Shown piece by piece: positions 17,147 through 26,688 of a stretch of 64,000 nucleotides of DNA; the stretch's first letter is position 1; each line of letters begins with the position of its first letter. The notes beneath the pieces are model-generated. The model was not told the origin of the DNA. It worked only from the letters and a program-made list of their open reading frames with translations, and ran no database searches. The DNA lies in contig JACKEL010000007.1 in the NCBI GenBank assembly GCA_020632975.1, forward strand, positions 271,997 to 335,996. The letters are read 5' to 3'. Made by a program: the position numbers and the translations under genes. This stretch comes from Myxococcales bacterium. GTDB lineage: Bacteria; Myxococcota_C; UBA6777.

Positions 17147-17484
17147 TGGACTCTCCTGACCACCTTATGTCTCGAATTCAATCACTTTTTAGGGATATCT
17201 CCCCTAGAGAAGAAAGGTTCTTTTTCCTGTGCAAAGGTATCGTTGCTGTGCGCCATATCGCGACATACGTTCAGCACCCTTAGAAAAAAGCTGGACACCC
17301 CCTTGGTACGGCAAGGCCATCGCGCGAAATCGGGATGTGACTTGAGGGAAGGGCCACACACAAGATCGAGGCGAGGATATCTTGGAGGAGGGGGTTGTTT
17401 TGGGGGGGGGCAACCGCCAAAGTGTTGGCGTCTTGGAACTTTGCTCTTTGAGAGCCTTCAGATTCGTTAGAAAGGAATCTTCGG
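17147..17484. other. Intergenic region between divergent radA and cysM
   Basis: No coding frame with a ribosome binding site is seen. The region holds the promoters for both neighbours, but no pair of -35 and -10 boxes stands out. A nine-base G-run lies near 17402-17410. Confidence 0.4.
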
Positions 17485-18378
17485 ATGCAAAAGTATGTGA
17501 GCTTGGTGAGCAGTGTAGGGCAGACGCCGTTGGTGCAGATCCAACATATCGATATCCCCAACAACAATGTGATCTTGGCAAAGCTGGAGGGGAACAACCC
17601 CGCAGGCTCGGTCAAAGATCGCCCTGCATTGAGCATGATCACACGGGCCGAAGAACGCGGAGAGATCAAGCCTGGAGATACCTTGATCGAAGCCACCAGC
17701 GGCAACACTGGGATCGCGTTGGCGATGACCGCCGCGATGAAAGGTTATCGTATGGTGTTGATCATGCCCGAAAATGCGAGCATTGAGCGACGTGCGACCA
17801 TGAAAGCTTATGGTGCAGAGTTGATCTTGGTGACCGCGAAAGAAGGCATGGAAGGTGCGCGTGATATGGCCCTTGCGATGCAGTCTCGTGGCGAAGGTAT
17901 CGTGTTGGATCAGTTCTCCAACCCCGATAACCCCCGTGCACACTACGAAACCACAGGTCCTGAGATCTGGGAAGCCACACAAGGCAAGGTGACGCACTTC
18001 GTTAGTTCGATGGGAACGACTGGAACCATCATGGGGACGTCTCGTTTTCTGAAAGAGAAAAATGCAGGTGTGCAGATCGTGGGTGTCCAGCCCACCGAAG
18101 GCTCGCAGATCCCGGGTATTCGTCGTTGGCCAGAAGCGTACTTGCCCAAGATCTTCGATGCCTCGCGTGTGGATCGCGTCGTCGATGTCTCACAAGAAGA
18201 TGCTTACAAATACGCCCGACTCTTGGCCCAAAAAGAAGGGGTCTTTGCAGGCGTTTCTTCGGGTGGAGCGATGGCTGTGGCGTTTCGTATCGCAGAAGAA
18301 GTGTCTGACGCTGTGATCGTCTCCATCGTCTGCGATCGTGGCGACCGCTACCTTTCGACAGATCTCTTTTCTGCCTAG
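17485..18378 (+). CDS. cysM: Cysteine synthase B (O-acetylserine sulfhydrylase, CysM type)
   Basis: This 297-residue PLP enzyme makes cysteine from O-acetylserine and sulfide or thiosulfate. The PLP-lysine sits in EGNNPAGSVKDRPA, the substrate loop is EATSGNTGIALA, and the phosphate-binding Gly-rich turn is SSMGTTGTIMG. The PGIRRWPEAYLP segment is characteristic of CysM rather than CysK. AAGGAA precedes the start. It stands alone; a serine acetyltransferase is not in the window. Confidence 0.95.
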   Translation: MQKYVSLVSSVGQTPLVQIQHIDIPNNNVILAKLEGNNPAGSVKDRPALSMITRAEERGEIKPGDTLIEATSGNTGIALAMTAAMKGYRMVLIMPENASIERRATMKAYGAELILVTAKEGMEGARDMALAMQSRGEGIVLDQFSNPDNPRAHYETTGPEIWEATQGKVTHFVSSMGTTGTIMGTSRFLKEKNAGVQIVGVQPTEGSQIPGIRRWPEAYLPKIFDASRVDRVVDVSQEDAYKYARLLAQKEGVFAGVSSGGAMAVAFRIAEEVSDAVIVSIVCDRGDRYLSTDLFSA

Positions 18379-18438
18379 AGCCTCCGAAAGAATCCCTCCC
18401 ACTACTGTCTCACCACACCGCACTTGTAAGAGTCTTTC

Positions 18439-18780
18439 TTAGGACTCTTCTGCGACAACTTCGATCAGACCGACGATATGGTCGTTGAGGTCTTCGAGGT
18501 CTTCCGCAGGAATCCACCACTCTGTATGGTTCTTTGTGCCCACCGTTTGAAGCGGATAACGCGAGGCAAACTCCGCATCCACCTCAAACTTTGTCACGTA
18601 TCCCTTCCCAAACTCTTTGACATTCCAACGATTGACCTCGTGGGCGTACTCCACATTGGTGACAGGATAAAAGATCGATTGGTCGGGAAGTCGGGGAGGC
18701 CAGCGTTTGCAGCCAGAAGCCACGACGAGATCCCATTCTTTTTGACCACAGGGCCGATACATTGTGACTGTGGGGCGCAT
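18439..18780 (-). CDS. ADP-ribosylation/crystallin J1-like small protein
   Basis: The 113-residue product resembles the short bacterial proteins annotated as ADP-ribosylation/crystallin J1: a first strand TMYRPCGQKEWDLV, then WPPRLPDQSIFYPVTNVEYA, a WN motif, GYVTKFEVDAEFASRYPLQT, and the closing EWWIPAEDLEDLNDHIVG. The annotation name in that family is historical and no activity is established. Its start has only a weak AGAGAAAG box. It lies 26 bases after the stop of the toroid/ExbD protein and could end that transcript. It is a soluble protein without catalytic residues I can identify. Confidence 0.75.
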   Translation of the reverse strand: MRPTVTMYRPCGQKEWDLVVASGCKRWPPRLPDQSIFYPVTNVEYAHEVNRWNVKEFGKGYVTKFEVDAEFASRYPLQTVGTKNHTEWWIPAEDLEDLNDHIVGLIEVVAEES

Positions 18781-18806
18781 GTTCTTTCTCTTTGTCTTTG
18801 TGAGGG

Positions 18807-20762
18807 TTATCGATCTCCCAAGAAGGTCCGCAAAGGCTTGTTGGGAGCGGAGCTTGCCGCATGGAGCGCTGAGATGGTTTGCGTGATGAGCATCCAAGGT
18901 GTGTTGTCTTGTGGGAGGAGCGTGACGTTGTGTGTCTTGGGAAAGAGCGTTTTGATACGCTTGAGGCACTTTTGGAGTTCGCGGAAGGGGTAACCTTTTT
19001 TTCCTCGCGCAAGCGTGACATGGGCTGTGTTGGATGGCTTTTGTTGGGGGATGCATGTTGGAGGGAGGATGTCACCCCTCGCGATGACCTTGAAGCCCTC
19101 TTTTTCGATGGAGATGGCGAGTGGAGCGAGACTTGCTGTGGGTTTGGGAGGGGGTTCTCCTAGCAAACCGCCTCCTTGGAAAGATGTTTGGTGGGTCTGA
19201 AACTGCGGGTAATAGAAAAAGGGCATATACACGGAGACATCGGAGAGCTTGCAAGTCTTGGGGGGTTGGTTGGGTAGAGGGCAGACGGGCAGCGTGAGAT
19301 ATCCCCACGCATTGGTGCGCAAAGCGACAAGAAGAGAACGAGCCGTATGATAGGGGGTGCGTTCTTCGATGGAGACGCGCAGGGTTCTGTGTTTGCGGCC
19401 GTTGGGAAGGGAGGCTGCGAGTTTCTGGAAGACTCGTTTGAGCTGTGCGTTGGGAGACGAACTCTCGGATATACCGCAACGATCGTGTTGGTAGGGTGTG
19501 TTTGGGTGGTGGGCACAGATGGGCTGGCCATCAAGGTAGAGGTACTTTTGGGTCATGTGGAGGGTATACTTTGGAGAGATGCCACTAGGCGACATGGAGG
19601 TGGTTGGAACCCGTGGTGTATCGGCGAGTTTGGGGAGGCTTCCAGGATAAGTGAGCGCAGAGAGGACGGTCCAAGTGGGGTGCATCGCATCGTAGGTTTC
19701 GCCTTTGAGTTCTTCGTCAGTTCCCCACGAACCATCGGCATGTTGAGCCTTGATCATGTATTGCAAAGACTCTCGAACAAGCGGTGTCTCATCGCGTTTG
19801 AGTACCTTGAGGCAATAGATGTACTCTGCCAAAAGATCGAGGTCATCGACTTGATGGCGCACAGTCGGGAGTTCCCTTGTTAGATAATCTCCTATTCTTC
19901 GCATGAGTGGTGTTCGTGGAAGAGGACTTTCACTGTAGTGATTGGCGGCCATGATGATGTGTGTGATGAAGTAGTTTTGGTCGTGATAGCCGTCTGGGTC
20001 GCTTTTCAAGCTGTGAATAAAAGGAAGTTTGTCGAGCTGTGCAAATCGCTTTTGCGCGTGGTTTTTGGGGAGGCGAAAGGGATTGTTAGGATGACGTTTG
20101 AGAAAAAGATCCAAAAAAGCTCCGTCGATCAGGTAACCCCCGATGACATCGTAATTTAGGGTTTCGATCGATTTTTTGTAAGAGATATTGTATCCACTGC
20201 GTAAGTCTTTTGTGAAGTGGGTGTCGTAGAAGCTGAGAAAAGGTTGCAAGGGAAGTTTGTATTTGTACACGAGCGGAAAAAGCGCGAGAAAGTTCCATTT
20301 TTCGTCGATATCTTTGTCGTAGATTTGTGAGAACTGTGGGATGGCACGCTGAAAAGACTTGCGAATAAGACGGGTTGCGATCTTGGCGAGCGGGCTGCTT
20401 GGAGGAAAGAGCGTTAGCTCATTTATGATCCAAACGAAGTCTCCAAAGCCTTCACGAAAACGCTGGTTATCCTCAAGGTAGCGTGTGAGCCAGTGTACCC
20501 CCGCAAAGACCGCACGGTTTTCCCTTGTGGTTGCTTGGGAAAAGAGCTTGCGCAACTCTACAAGTTCTTGGTGAAAATAACGCGTTGGGGAGGTTGGAAG
20601 GACGATGCGGACAGGCCGAGAGACGGGGAGACTTGCGCTTTGTGAGGTGGGTTTTTGCGAGAGCTTCGATGTTGCCTTGGTCGTGGGGAGATGCGCATCG
20701 CTTGAGGTTTGGAGAGAAAAAAGAAAAAGCAAACAAGATGTGTATGATAAGAGCTTCTTCAT
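18807..20762 (-). CDS. Secreted alpha/alpha-toroid protein with two ExbD/TolR-like domains
   Basis: I start at 20762 (AAGG box, then a signal peptide MKKLLSYTSCLLFLFSLQ), giving 651 residues; the frame remains open to 21191, but that part overlaps the preceding gene. Residues about 45-390 are helical repeats with cyclase/prenyltransferase-toroid features, such as YMIKAQHADGSWG and HPTWTVLSALTYPG. Two regions resemble the periplasmic domain of ExbD/TolR: about 405-510 (YLYLDGQPI, then LRVSIEERTPYHTARSLLVALR) and about 555-651 (IEKEGFKVIARG, then NVTLLPQDNTPWMLITQTISAL). Neither has the ExbD membrane helix. I infer a periplasmic partner of a Tol/Exb-type system. Fourth in the minus-strand envelope cluster. 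Confidence 0.6.
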   Translation of the reverse strand: MKKLLSYTSCLLFLFSLQTSSDAHLPTTKATSKLSQKPTSQSASLPVSRPVRIVLPTSPTRYFHQELVELRKLFSQATTRENRAVFAGVHWLTRYLEDNQRFREGFGDFVWIINELTLFPPSSPLAKIATRLIRKSFQRAIPQFSQIYDKDIDEKWNFLALFPLVYKYKLPLQPFLSFYDTHFTKDLRSGYNISYKKSIETLNYDVIGGYLIDGAFLDLFLKRHPNNPFRLPKNHAQKRFAQLDKLPFIHSLKSDPDGYHDQNYFITHIIMAANHYSESPLPRTPLMRRIGDYLTRELPTVRHQVDDLDLLAEYIYCLKVLKRDETPLVRESLQYMIKAQHADGSWGTDEELKGETYDAMHPTWTVLSALTYPGSLPKLADTPRVPTTSMSPSGISPKYTLHMTQKYLYLDGQPICAHHPNTPYQHDRCGISESSSPNAQLKRVFQKLAASLPNGRKHRTLRVSIEERTPYHTARSLLVALRTNAWGYLTLPVCPLPNQPPKTCKLSDVSVYMPFFYYPQFQTHQTSFQGGGLLGEPPPKPTASLAPLAISIEKEGFKVIARGDILPPTCIPQQKPSNTAHVTLARGKKGYPFRELQKCLKRIKTLFPKTHNVTLLPQDNTPWMLITQTISALHAASSAPNKPLRTFLGDR

Positions 20763-20862
20763 GTTACAGCCTTCGGCGGTTAAGGGTGAAGTAAGGATCA
20801 CTCTAGCCGCAGTAAGGAGAAGACAAAAGAAGCAGAGAAAAGAATCCATGGAAAGCGTGGAA

Positions 20863-22686
20863 TTATCGGCAGTATCCGATCTTGTTGGTGGTGCCATCGC
20901 GAAGCGTAAAGCTGATGCAACTGCGAGAGCCACACTCGCGGGCAGGGAAGTCCTGGTCGCAGAGTCGCTTGCAAACGCCGCTGGCGCCTGAGGGGAGGCA
21001 GGCAAGGTTGCGTTGGCAACCGTTGTTCGCTGCACAACTGTAAGGGGTGCAGGGAGAGCCTTCTGTACCCGTTCCTGCGGGGAGGCACACAAAGGAGTCG
21101 TTGCCCCAAGGTGCGCATTGTTCGTTGGCAAGGCAGTTTGCAGTGAAGGGGCTGCATGGATCGCCTGGAAAACAGACAGATAGACTCCCATCTTTTAGGC
21201 AAAAGTAACCGTTGGGACAGTCGTTTCGGTTGTTACAGGGCTGTCGGCAGATCCCCAGTTTTTCTTGGGCGCACCAGGTGATGCCTTTGCGAGCGCAGAC
21301 GAGTTGTCCTTCGCAAGAGAAGTCGTAATCGCAGGGACCACCGAGCTTTTCGGGGACAAGACAACGATTCCCGCGACACTCGTAGGGAGGGGTTTGGGTG
21401 GGGCAGTCACCATTGCGCAAACAGCCGATAAGGAAGGTGCGGCTGGCGGTGGTTTGATTTTGGTTTTTGTCTGTTGCGATGACCACAAACTTCCGTTCTC
21501 CCGCACCATAGAGGGATATCGCTGCTTGAACATCCGCTTGGAAAGTGTCGGATGTGATGGCCGCGCCTTTTTGGAAGAGCAAGTTGTCGAGCCGTTGGCC
21601 TTTTTCGTCTTCGAGATAGAAAGCCACGGACTCGATACCTTCTTCGTCTCGTGCGCGAGCTTCAAAGCGGATCTTGCCCAAGTGTGGGGAGTTTTCTAAG
21701 GGTAAGGTGATCTCTACGACAGGGGGTTGGGCATCTAGGGTGACTTTGAGTTCGGGGGGATTTTCAGTGACGTTTCCAACATTGTCGGTCCCTACAGCTT
21801 GCAGGGTGATCTCTTGTTTGTGTTGAAAAGCGGAGAGATCGACGGGGATCTGGAAGGGCGGTGCAGAGCGTGTTCCTACCACGACAGGGGCTTGGCCTGC
21901 GGCGGATGCGAGGATATCGATCTTGTTGAGTCCGAAGTCTTCTTGGATCTCCAAAAGCGCTGTAAAGACCTTGGGAACGGTCTTGAGGTTGCTCGGTGGA
22001 TACAAAAAGCTGAGTTGGGGCGCTTTTTTGTCGATGTAAGCGACACAAGTCGCGGTGGTTCCGCGATAAAGCCCGCGCAACACTACGGCGGAGATACTGA
22101 CTTCTTCTGCATGTTTGAGCGAGGAAAGGTCCACATCAAACTCGTAAGGCTCCCCATCCACGCGTGCTTTGGACTCGCCTTGCACATACAATTCGACAGG
22201 GGTCGCGGGGAGATTGGGGGGGATATCGAGCCATTCAAGGGTGAGCTTGACGCGGTCTCGTAGGATCAAGGCCCCTTGTTGGCACTCTTTGAAGCGTACT
22301 TGCGCTTGTCCATTGACGATCCAGACAGGCACGACTTTTTGGGTGGCGACGGTTTGCCCTGTGAGCATCAATTCGACAAAGACCTCGTAGGACCCGTCTT
22401 GTTCGGCTGCCGTATCCCACTCATAGAGGTAAGGAAAACGGTTGGGTTTTCCGCGGTGTAGGATCTTGATGTACTTGCTGTCTTTTTGGCTGCGTATCCC
22501 GATCAGGACTTCTTGGACCTCTCTGGTTTGGTTGGTATCGATCTCAACCAATGTGAATCCCGTGACTTGTTCGTCCGTGCTGGGGTTTTTGATGCGGACA
22601 TTGACTGTGCTTGGGCCGATACCACCTCCACAAGCCAAAGGAAAAAGTCCGAAAAAGAGAATGATTGCCAAGAGAAAAAGTCGCAT
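20863..22686 (-). CDS. Lipoprotein with Ig-like domains and a Cys-rich C-terminus
   Basis: The product, about 607 residues, starts with TGAGGAA upstream and a lipoprotein signal with lipobox PLAC (MRLFLLAIILFFGLFPLAC). The middle, about 25-400, is a run of Ig-like beta-sandwich units of the cell-surface type, with recurrent PPVVEITLP, SAVVLRG and DNVGNVTENPPEL elements. From about 410 the chain is rich in Cys, in CP and CxxxxxC patterns resembling Dickkopf-like modules (GDCPTQTPPYECRGNRCLVP, CNNRNDCPNGYFC). It is paralogous to the lipoprotein at 24647-26569. Surface attachment and a binding role are inference. Confidence 0.75.
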   Translation of the reverse strand: MRLFLLAIILFFGLFPLACGGGIGPSTVNVRIKNPSTDEQVTGFTLVEIDTNQTREVQEVLIGIRSQKDSKYIKILHRGKPNRFPYLYEWDTAAEQDGSYEVFVELMLTGQTVATQKVVPVWIVNGQAQVRFKECQQGALILRDRVKLTLEWLDIPPNLPATPVELYVQGESKARVDGEPYEFDVDLSSLKHAEEVSISAVVLRGLYRGTTATCVAYIDKKAPQLSFLYPPSNLKTVPKVFTALLEIQEDFGLNKIDILASAAGQAPVVVGTRSAPPFQIPVDLSAFQHKQEITLQAVGTDNVGNVTENPPELKVTLDAQPPVVEITLPLENSPHLGKIRFEARARDEEGIESVAFYLEDEKGQRLDNLLFQKGAAITSDTFQADVQAAISLYGAGERKFVVIATDKNQNQTTASRTFLIGCLRNGDCPTQTPPYECRGNRCLVPEKLGGPCDYDFSCEGQLVCARKGITWCAQEKLGICRQPCNNRNDCPNGYFCLKDGSLSVCFPGDPCSPFTANCLANEQCAPWGNDSFVCLPAGTGTEGSPCTPYSCAANNGCQRNLACLPSGASGVCKRLCDQDFPARECGSRSCISFTLRDGTTNKIGYCR

Positions 22687-22697
22687 ATTCTTGTTCC

Positions 22698-24554
22698 TCA
22701 AGGCTGCGTGGTTGGGGCAGGGAGCAAGACACGCCACAGTGTGTTGTCTCCTGCGCTTGCGACCCAAAGGGTACGTTCTTTTTGGGCGTTGGGTGGGCTC
22801 ACTGCGAGCCCCAAGATCCCCAGTCCAACTTTGACTTGGCGCGTGACTTGGCGTGTGTTGAGATCGATAAAGGAAAGCAGACCACCATCGCGGTGGCCGA
22901 CAATGGCGGTTCCATCGAAGGTTACGACGGGGCCAGGCGAACCATTCCCACCTTGTTGATCTGAGAGTGTGAGCGTGTTGAGTAGCTGTCTTTGGTTGAG
23001 ATCTACGAGGTAAATCTCGCGTTTGGTGGGGTTGGTGACGACAGCTCGTGCAAGAGACGTATCGACGGCCACTTGGTCGATTCCTGCGGGCAGTGTGAGG
23101 TTTTTGCTGCTGGTCTCTTGCATCTGAAGGATGTCGATCCAAAGCAGCGCATCTACGCCCGCCGCAAGAACATAAATGCCGAAAGGTGCGGTATCTTGGC
23201 CGATGCTCGTGCTTGCAGAAGGCATCCCATTGCACAAGATCTGTTGTGAAGCGATATCGATGCGACAAAGGCCCCCTTCGGGTTGTCCTTGGCTATCTTG
23301 ACCGCGAAAACGCCCGTACAGTCGGTTTTGTAGCAAGAGCAGGCTGCCGCTGTGATCGCGTTTGGGCAAGGTGACCCATGTGGTTTGTTTGCCATCGCTT
23401 AGGTCGATTCGCTCGATCGCTTGGGGGAGTTGGAGATAAGCATAGCTTGTGTCGAGTGCGATCCCCGAGGGTTCTTCTGCGAGATCGATGGTGTATTTCA
23501 GCGTGGGTGGATTTGCGCTGCGATCAAAGAGCAAGAGCTTTTTGGTGTCGCGGAGAGAGACAGCTCCCCACGCATCGCTAAGGGCCACATGATGCGGATA
23601 CGACGGAGGGATCGTGATCTGGAAGGGTTGATAGACGCAACCATTGTCGATCTGCCCGTCGCAGTCGTTGTCGAGGTTGTCACCACAGACCTCATTGGAA
23701 GCTTTGGTGTCAGGGAGACAGGCAAGCTTTCCTGTTTGGGTATCGCAGACCATCGTGCCCGTCTTGCAAACGCCCGGCTGTTGGGTGTCACAGGCTGCCC
23801 CTGTACCTTCTACGTTATCGACCTGTCCATCACAATCGTTGTCGATCCCATCGCAGGTCTCGGTGGCTGGGAGGATCTCGCCTTCGCAAGCAGACCATGT
23901 CTTGTTGTTGCAACGTTCGCGGCCTTCTTTGCAAGCGCCGATCCCTGCGGCTTCTTTGGGGCCGCTGTAGCAAGAGCGTGACAAAGCATTGCCATCCGCA
24001 TCGTTGTCGATCTGTCCATCGCAGTCGTTATCGAGTCCATCGCAGATCTCAGCAGCAGGAAGTACCTGTCCTTGGCAAATTCCCCATATCCCCGTGCTGT
24101 TGCAAGTTTGCTTGCCTTTTTTGCACTGTGTCCCAGGGAAGGTCAGGGTCTTTTCGAGGCCATCGTAACAATCGCGGGTCTCGCCAGGGGTGCACTCGAC
24201 TTGGATGCATCCGACCTCGTCGATCTGACCATTGCAGTTGTCGTCGATGTTGTTGCCGCAGTACTCGTCGTTTCCAGGTTTGATCAGGGGGTCGTTGTCG
24301 TTGCAGTCGATGGGAGGGGGGAAACCGTCTTGGTCTTTGTCGTCTTGGACGGTGGCACATTGGTTTCCTACGCAGACTTGACCATTGTCGCAGTCGATAT
24401 GGTAACGACATCCATCCAAGCAGACTTTTTGTAGGACATTGCAATAGGTGCGAGGAGGACAGTCTTTGTCTTCTTGGCAGGGGCCACCTTTGCCGCTACA
24501 GGCGATCTGCGAAAAGAGTGCAAGGCTCAGAAAAGAAAAGAAGATTCGATACAT
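22698..24554 (-). CDS. MopE-like metal-binding-motif lipoprotein with a beta-propeller-like C-terminus
   Basis: This 618-residue lipoprotein has signal MYRIFFSFLSLALFSQIAC. After a Cys-rich module (CQEDKDCPPRTYCNVLQKVC) come about four MopE/myxobacterial metal-binding repeats: DCNDNDPLIKPGNDEYCGNN, EICDGLDNDCDGQIDNDADG, ETCDGIDNDCDGQVDN and NLDNDCDGQIDNGC. These Asp/Asn/Cys loops resemble calcium-binding motifs. From about residue 315 the chain changes to repeated strands (SGIALDTSYAYLQLPQAIER, QVAVDTSLARAVVTN) like a beta-propeller surface-binding domain. It lies between the two Ig/Cys-rich lipoproteins, with 11 bases to the next one. Confidence 0.82.
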   Translation of the reverse strand: MYRIFFSFLSLALFSQIACSGKGGPCQEDKDCPPRTYCNVLQKVCLDGCRYHIDCDNGQVCVGNQCATVQDDKDQDGFPPPIDCNDNDPLIKPGNDEYCGNNIDDNCNGQIDEVGCIQVECTPGETRDCYDGLEKTLTFPGTQCKKGKQTCNSTGIWGICQGQVLPAAEICDGLDNDCDGQIDNDADGNALSRSCYSGPKEAAGIGACKEGRERCNNKTWSACEGEILPATETCDGIDNDCDGQVDNVEGTGAACDTQQPGVCKTGTMVCDTQTGKLACLPDTKASNEVCGDNLDNDCDGQIDNGCVYQPFQITIPPSYPHHVALSDAWGAVSLRDTKKLLLFDRSANPPTLKYTIDLAEEPSGIALDTSYAYLQLPQAIERIDLSDGKQTTWVTLPKRDHSGSLLLLQNRLYGRFRGQDSQGQPEGGLCRIDIASQQILCNGMPSASTSIGQDTAPFGIYVLAAGVDALLWIDILQMQETSSKNLTLPAGIDQVAVDTSLARAVVTNPTKREIYLVDLNQRQLLNTLTLSDQQGGNGSPGPVVTFDGTAIVGHRDGGLLSFIDLNTRQVTRQVKVGLGILGLAVSPPNAQKERTLWVASAGDNTLWRVLLPAPTTQP

Positions 24555-24646
24555 GCAAGACGACCTTTTTGGCAAAGTGAAAGGCACCATGCGATCTTGT
24601 TGAGGTGATACGTGGGAGGATGATGGCTTTGTAAGAAATCGTCTTC

Positions 24647-26569
24647 TCATTGGCAAACCCCGTAGCGAAGGGGCTTTCCGCCAAAGCTCCAGATGAGTGC
24701 GACGCACTGTTGTCCTGATGGGCAGTTGGGACTTTGTGTATCGCAGACTTGGGCGCATGAAGTTCGGCCTACGTTGATCAGGATGATGCACCAAGCATTT
24801 CGCGTGCAGTTCCCTTGACCTCCACAGTTTTGGTTGCATTGACTACCAAGAGGCAAAGTCCCGATGGGAACGCAAAAAGAGGCATCGTCATCAGCAACAG
24901 TGCAGTGCATACCGCTCGGGCAATCGTTGCCGAGAGGTGTGCAACGCTCGGATGGTAGGCAAGTTTTGGTGGTGCGATCGCAAAAGTAACCCGCATCACA
25001 AGCATCTGCGGACACGAACTGGTTTCCTGGGTTGCAACGTTGACGACAATACGTCTTGGTTTGTGTCGAACAGACGGGGCTTTGGCCAGGTACGCAGTCG
25101 GTCCCGATCTCGCAAGGAAGATCAGGGGTGCAGACTTCTCCAAGGCGTGCAGGGACGAGACAACGGGTGTTGTGGCAGAGTTCTCCTGCGGGGCAGTCCG
25201 TGGAGTCCACGCAACCCACGAGGAACAAACGTTGCTTGCTCGAAGAGTTGCCCGAAGCGTCGGTGGCTACGACGTTAATGAAGAAGCGACCTGTTCCATA
25301 CTTTGTACGGAGACTTTGTAGGGTGATATCTTCGGTCGTCTCGGGCGTCCCAAGCGTTTTGTTGAGGAGTTCCCACGTCTTTTTGCTCTGCTCGTTTTGT
25401 AGGGTGATCTTGACGTTTGCGAGTTGGTTGTTGTCCGTGATGCGCGCGCTGATCTTGACTTCTGTTTCAAAGACTTGGCCCTCTCCTGGGGTTCGGATGT
25501 AGATCTCAGGAGGGACGGGGTCGATGCGGATGCGAAGTTGGGTTGGGGGATCGCTGAGGTTGCCTGCTTCGTCGAGTGCGCGGGCTGAAAGAACGATCGA
25601 TTGCTCGCGGTCATAACTTGAGGGAAGGGTTACGCTGATGGGGTAGTCGGGCTTGGTTTTGCCGATCCAAGGATCCCCTGGGTTGGGGCAGTTGATGGCG
25701 CTGAGTGGGGTATTTCCTGTTGGTGTGCAACCACTTCCATCCACAAGTAAGCGAACCTCACGTACACCAAAGCGATCTTGCGCGTCAAAACGAACTTGGA
25801 AGGTTCTTCCCACCAAGGTGTCTTCTTTGCTTGGTTCGATAAAACGCACGGTGGGAGCGGTGTTATCGATGCGTGGGGTGCATGTGATGCGGCTGATGTT
25901 GCCGCGCAGATCGACGCCTTCCACATCAAGGTTGAGGGTTGCGCCATCTTGGTAGTCTTGGGTGGGGATCAAGTAACGAAAAGGCGCGATATTCTCGTTG
26001 GTTTTGGGGCCTTGTTGCCCATCAATCGAGAGGGTGGGGGCGGCAGCCAGTTGGGTGTTGGTTTGGTTGATGGCGACGAGGAGAGGGTAAGTGTCGCGAA
26101 TCCATTGGCCATCGTAGCAGTTGACAAACCACAGACGCGGAGGCTCGTTGCTGACTTGAACGAGCGTGATCCTTGAGATGATGGGGTTGCCAAAAAGGTC
26201 GTAGGCGATGGCTTTGAGATGATAGAAGCCGTCTGGGACTTGGAAGGTGCTCCAACGAAAGGTGTAAGGGGCTTGGTGGAGTTGGGCCAAGACACGGTCC
26301 GTTTGGTTTGTGATGCGTAGGCGTTGTTGGGGGGTGAGGGTGACTTCTACGTAGCGGATCGTTGAGTTGGGTTCGACGCTGACAAGCACAGGGATCGTGC
26401 CAGAGACTTGGCCTGGGTTGGGCTTTTCGATGGTGACTTTGATTTCTACGCTGACGCTGTAACCGTCGTCGCACTGACAAGCGGTTAGTCCACTCACCCA
26501 CACCGCAAGTAAGAAGAAAAGAAAGAAACGGAAGAAAGACAAACGAAAAAAGCGATATGGATGAAGCAT
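24647..26569 (-). CDS. Ig-like/Cys-rich lipoprotein, paralogue of the one at 20863
   Basis: The product, 640 residues, starts the envelope cluster. A lipoprotein signal ends SGLTAC, with the next residues QC. Several beta-sandwich units follow (NGVEV-like strands in IPVLVSVEPNSTIRYVEVTL, FRVRFDAQDRFGVREVRLLV, VKISARITDNNQLANVKITL), then Cys-rich modules from about residue 450 (CVDSTDCPAGELCHNTRC, CNPGNQFVSADACDAGYFC, CTPLGNDCPSGMHC). Domain order and spacing match the downstream lipoprotein, so the two likely arose by duplication. Only a weak GGGA box precedes the ATG. Its ligand is unknown. Confidence 0.75.
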   Translation of the reverse strand: MLHPYRFFRLSFFRFFLFFLLAVWVSGLTACQCDDGYSVSVEIKVTIEKPNPGQVSGTIPVLVSVEPNSTIRYVEVTLTPQQRLRITNQTDRVLAQLHQAPYTFRWSTFQVPDGFYHLKAIAYDLFGNPIISRITLVQVSNEPPRLWFVNCYDGQWIRDTYPLLVAINQTNTQLAAAPTLSIDGQQGPKTNENIAPFRYLIPTQDYQDGATLNLDVEGVDLRGNISRITCTPRIDNTAPTVRFIEPSKEDTLVGRTFQVRFDAQDRFGVREVRLLVDGSGCTPTGNTPLSAINCPNPGDPWIGKTKPDYPISVTLPSSYDREQSIVLSARALDEAGNLSDPPTQLRIRIDPVPPEIYIRTPGEGQVFETEVKISARITDNNQLANVKITLQNEQSKKTWELLNKTLGTPETTEDITLQSLRTKYGTGRFFINVVATDASGNSSSKQRLFLVGCVDSTDCPAGELCHNTRCLVPARLGEVCTPDLPCEIGTDCVPGQSPVCSTQTKTYCRQRCNPGNQFVSADACDAGYFCDRTTKTCLPSERCTPLGNDCPSGMHCTVADDDASFCVPIGTLPLGSQCNQNCGGQGNCTRNAWCIILINVGRTSCAQVCDTQSPNCPSGQQCVALIWSFGGKPLRYGVCQ

Positions 26570-26688
26570 GCTTGCGTTGTCCCATCAAGAGAAGCGTTTG
26601 GCCCATCAAAGGGCAAAAAACGTATGCAACCGTTGTTAAGATGGAACATTTGCAGGGGAGGTGTCAACGAGGGGAGGAGAAGTGAGGC

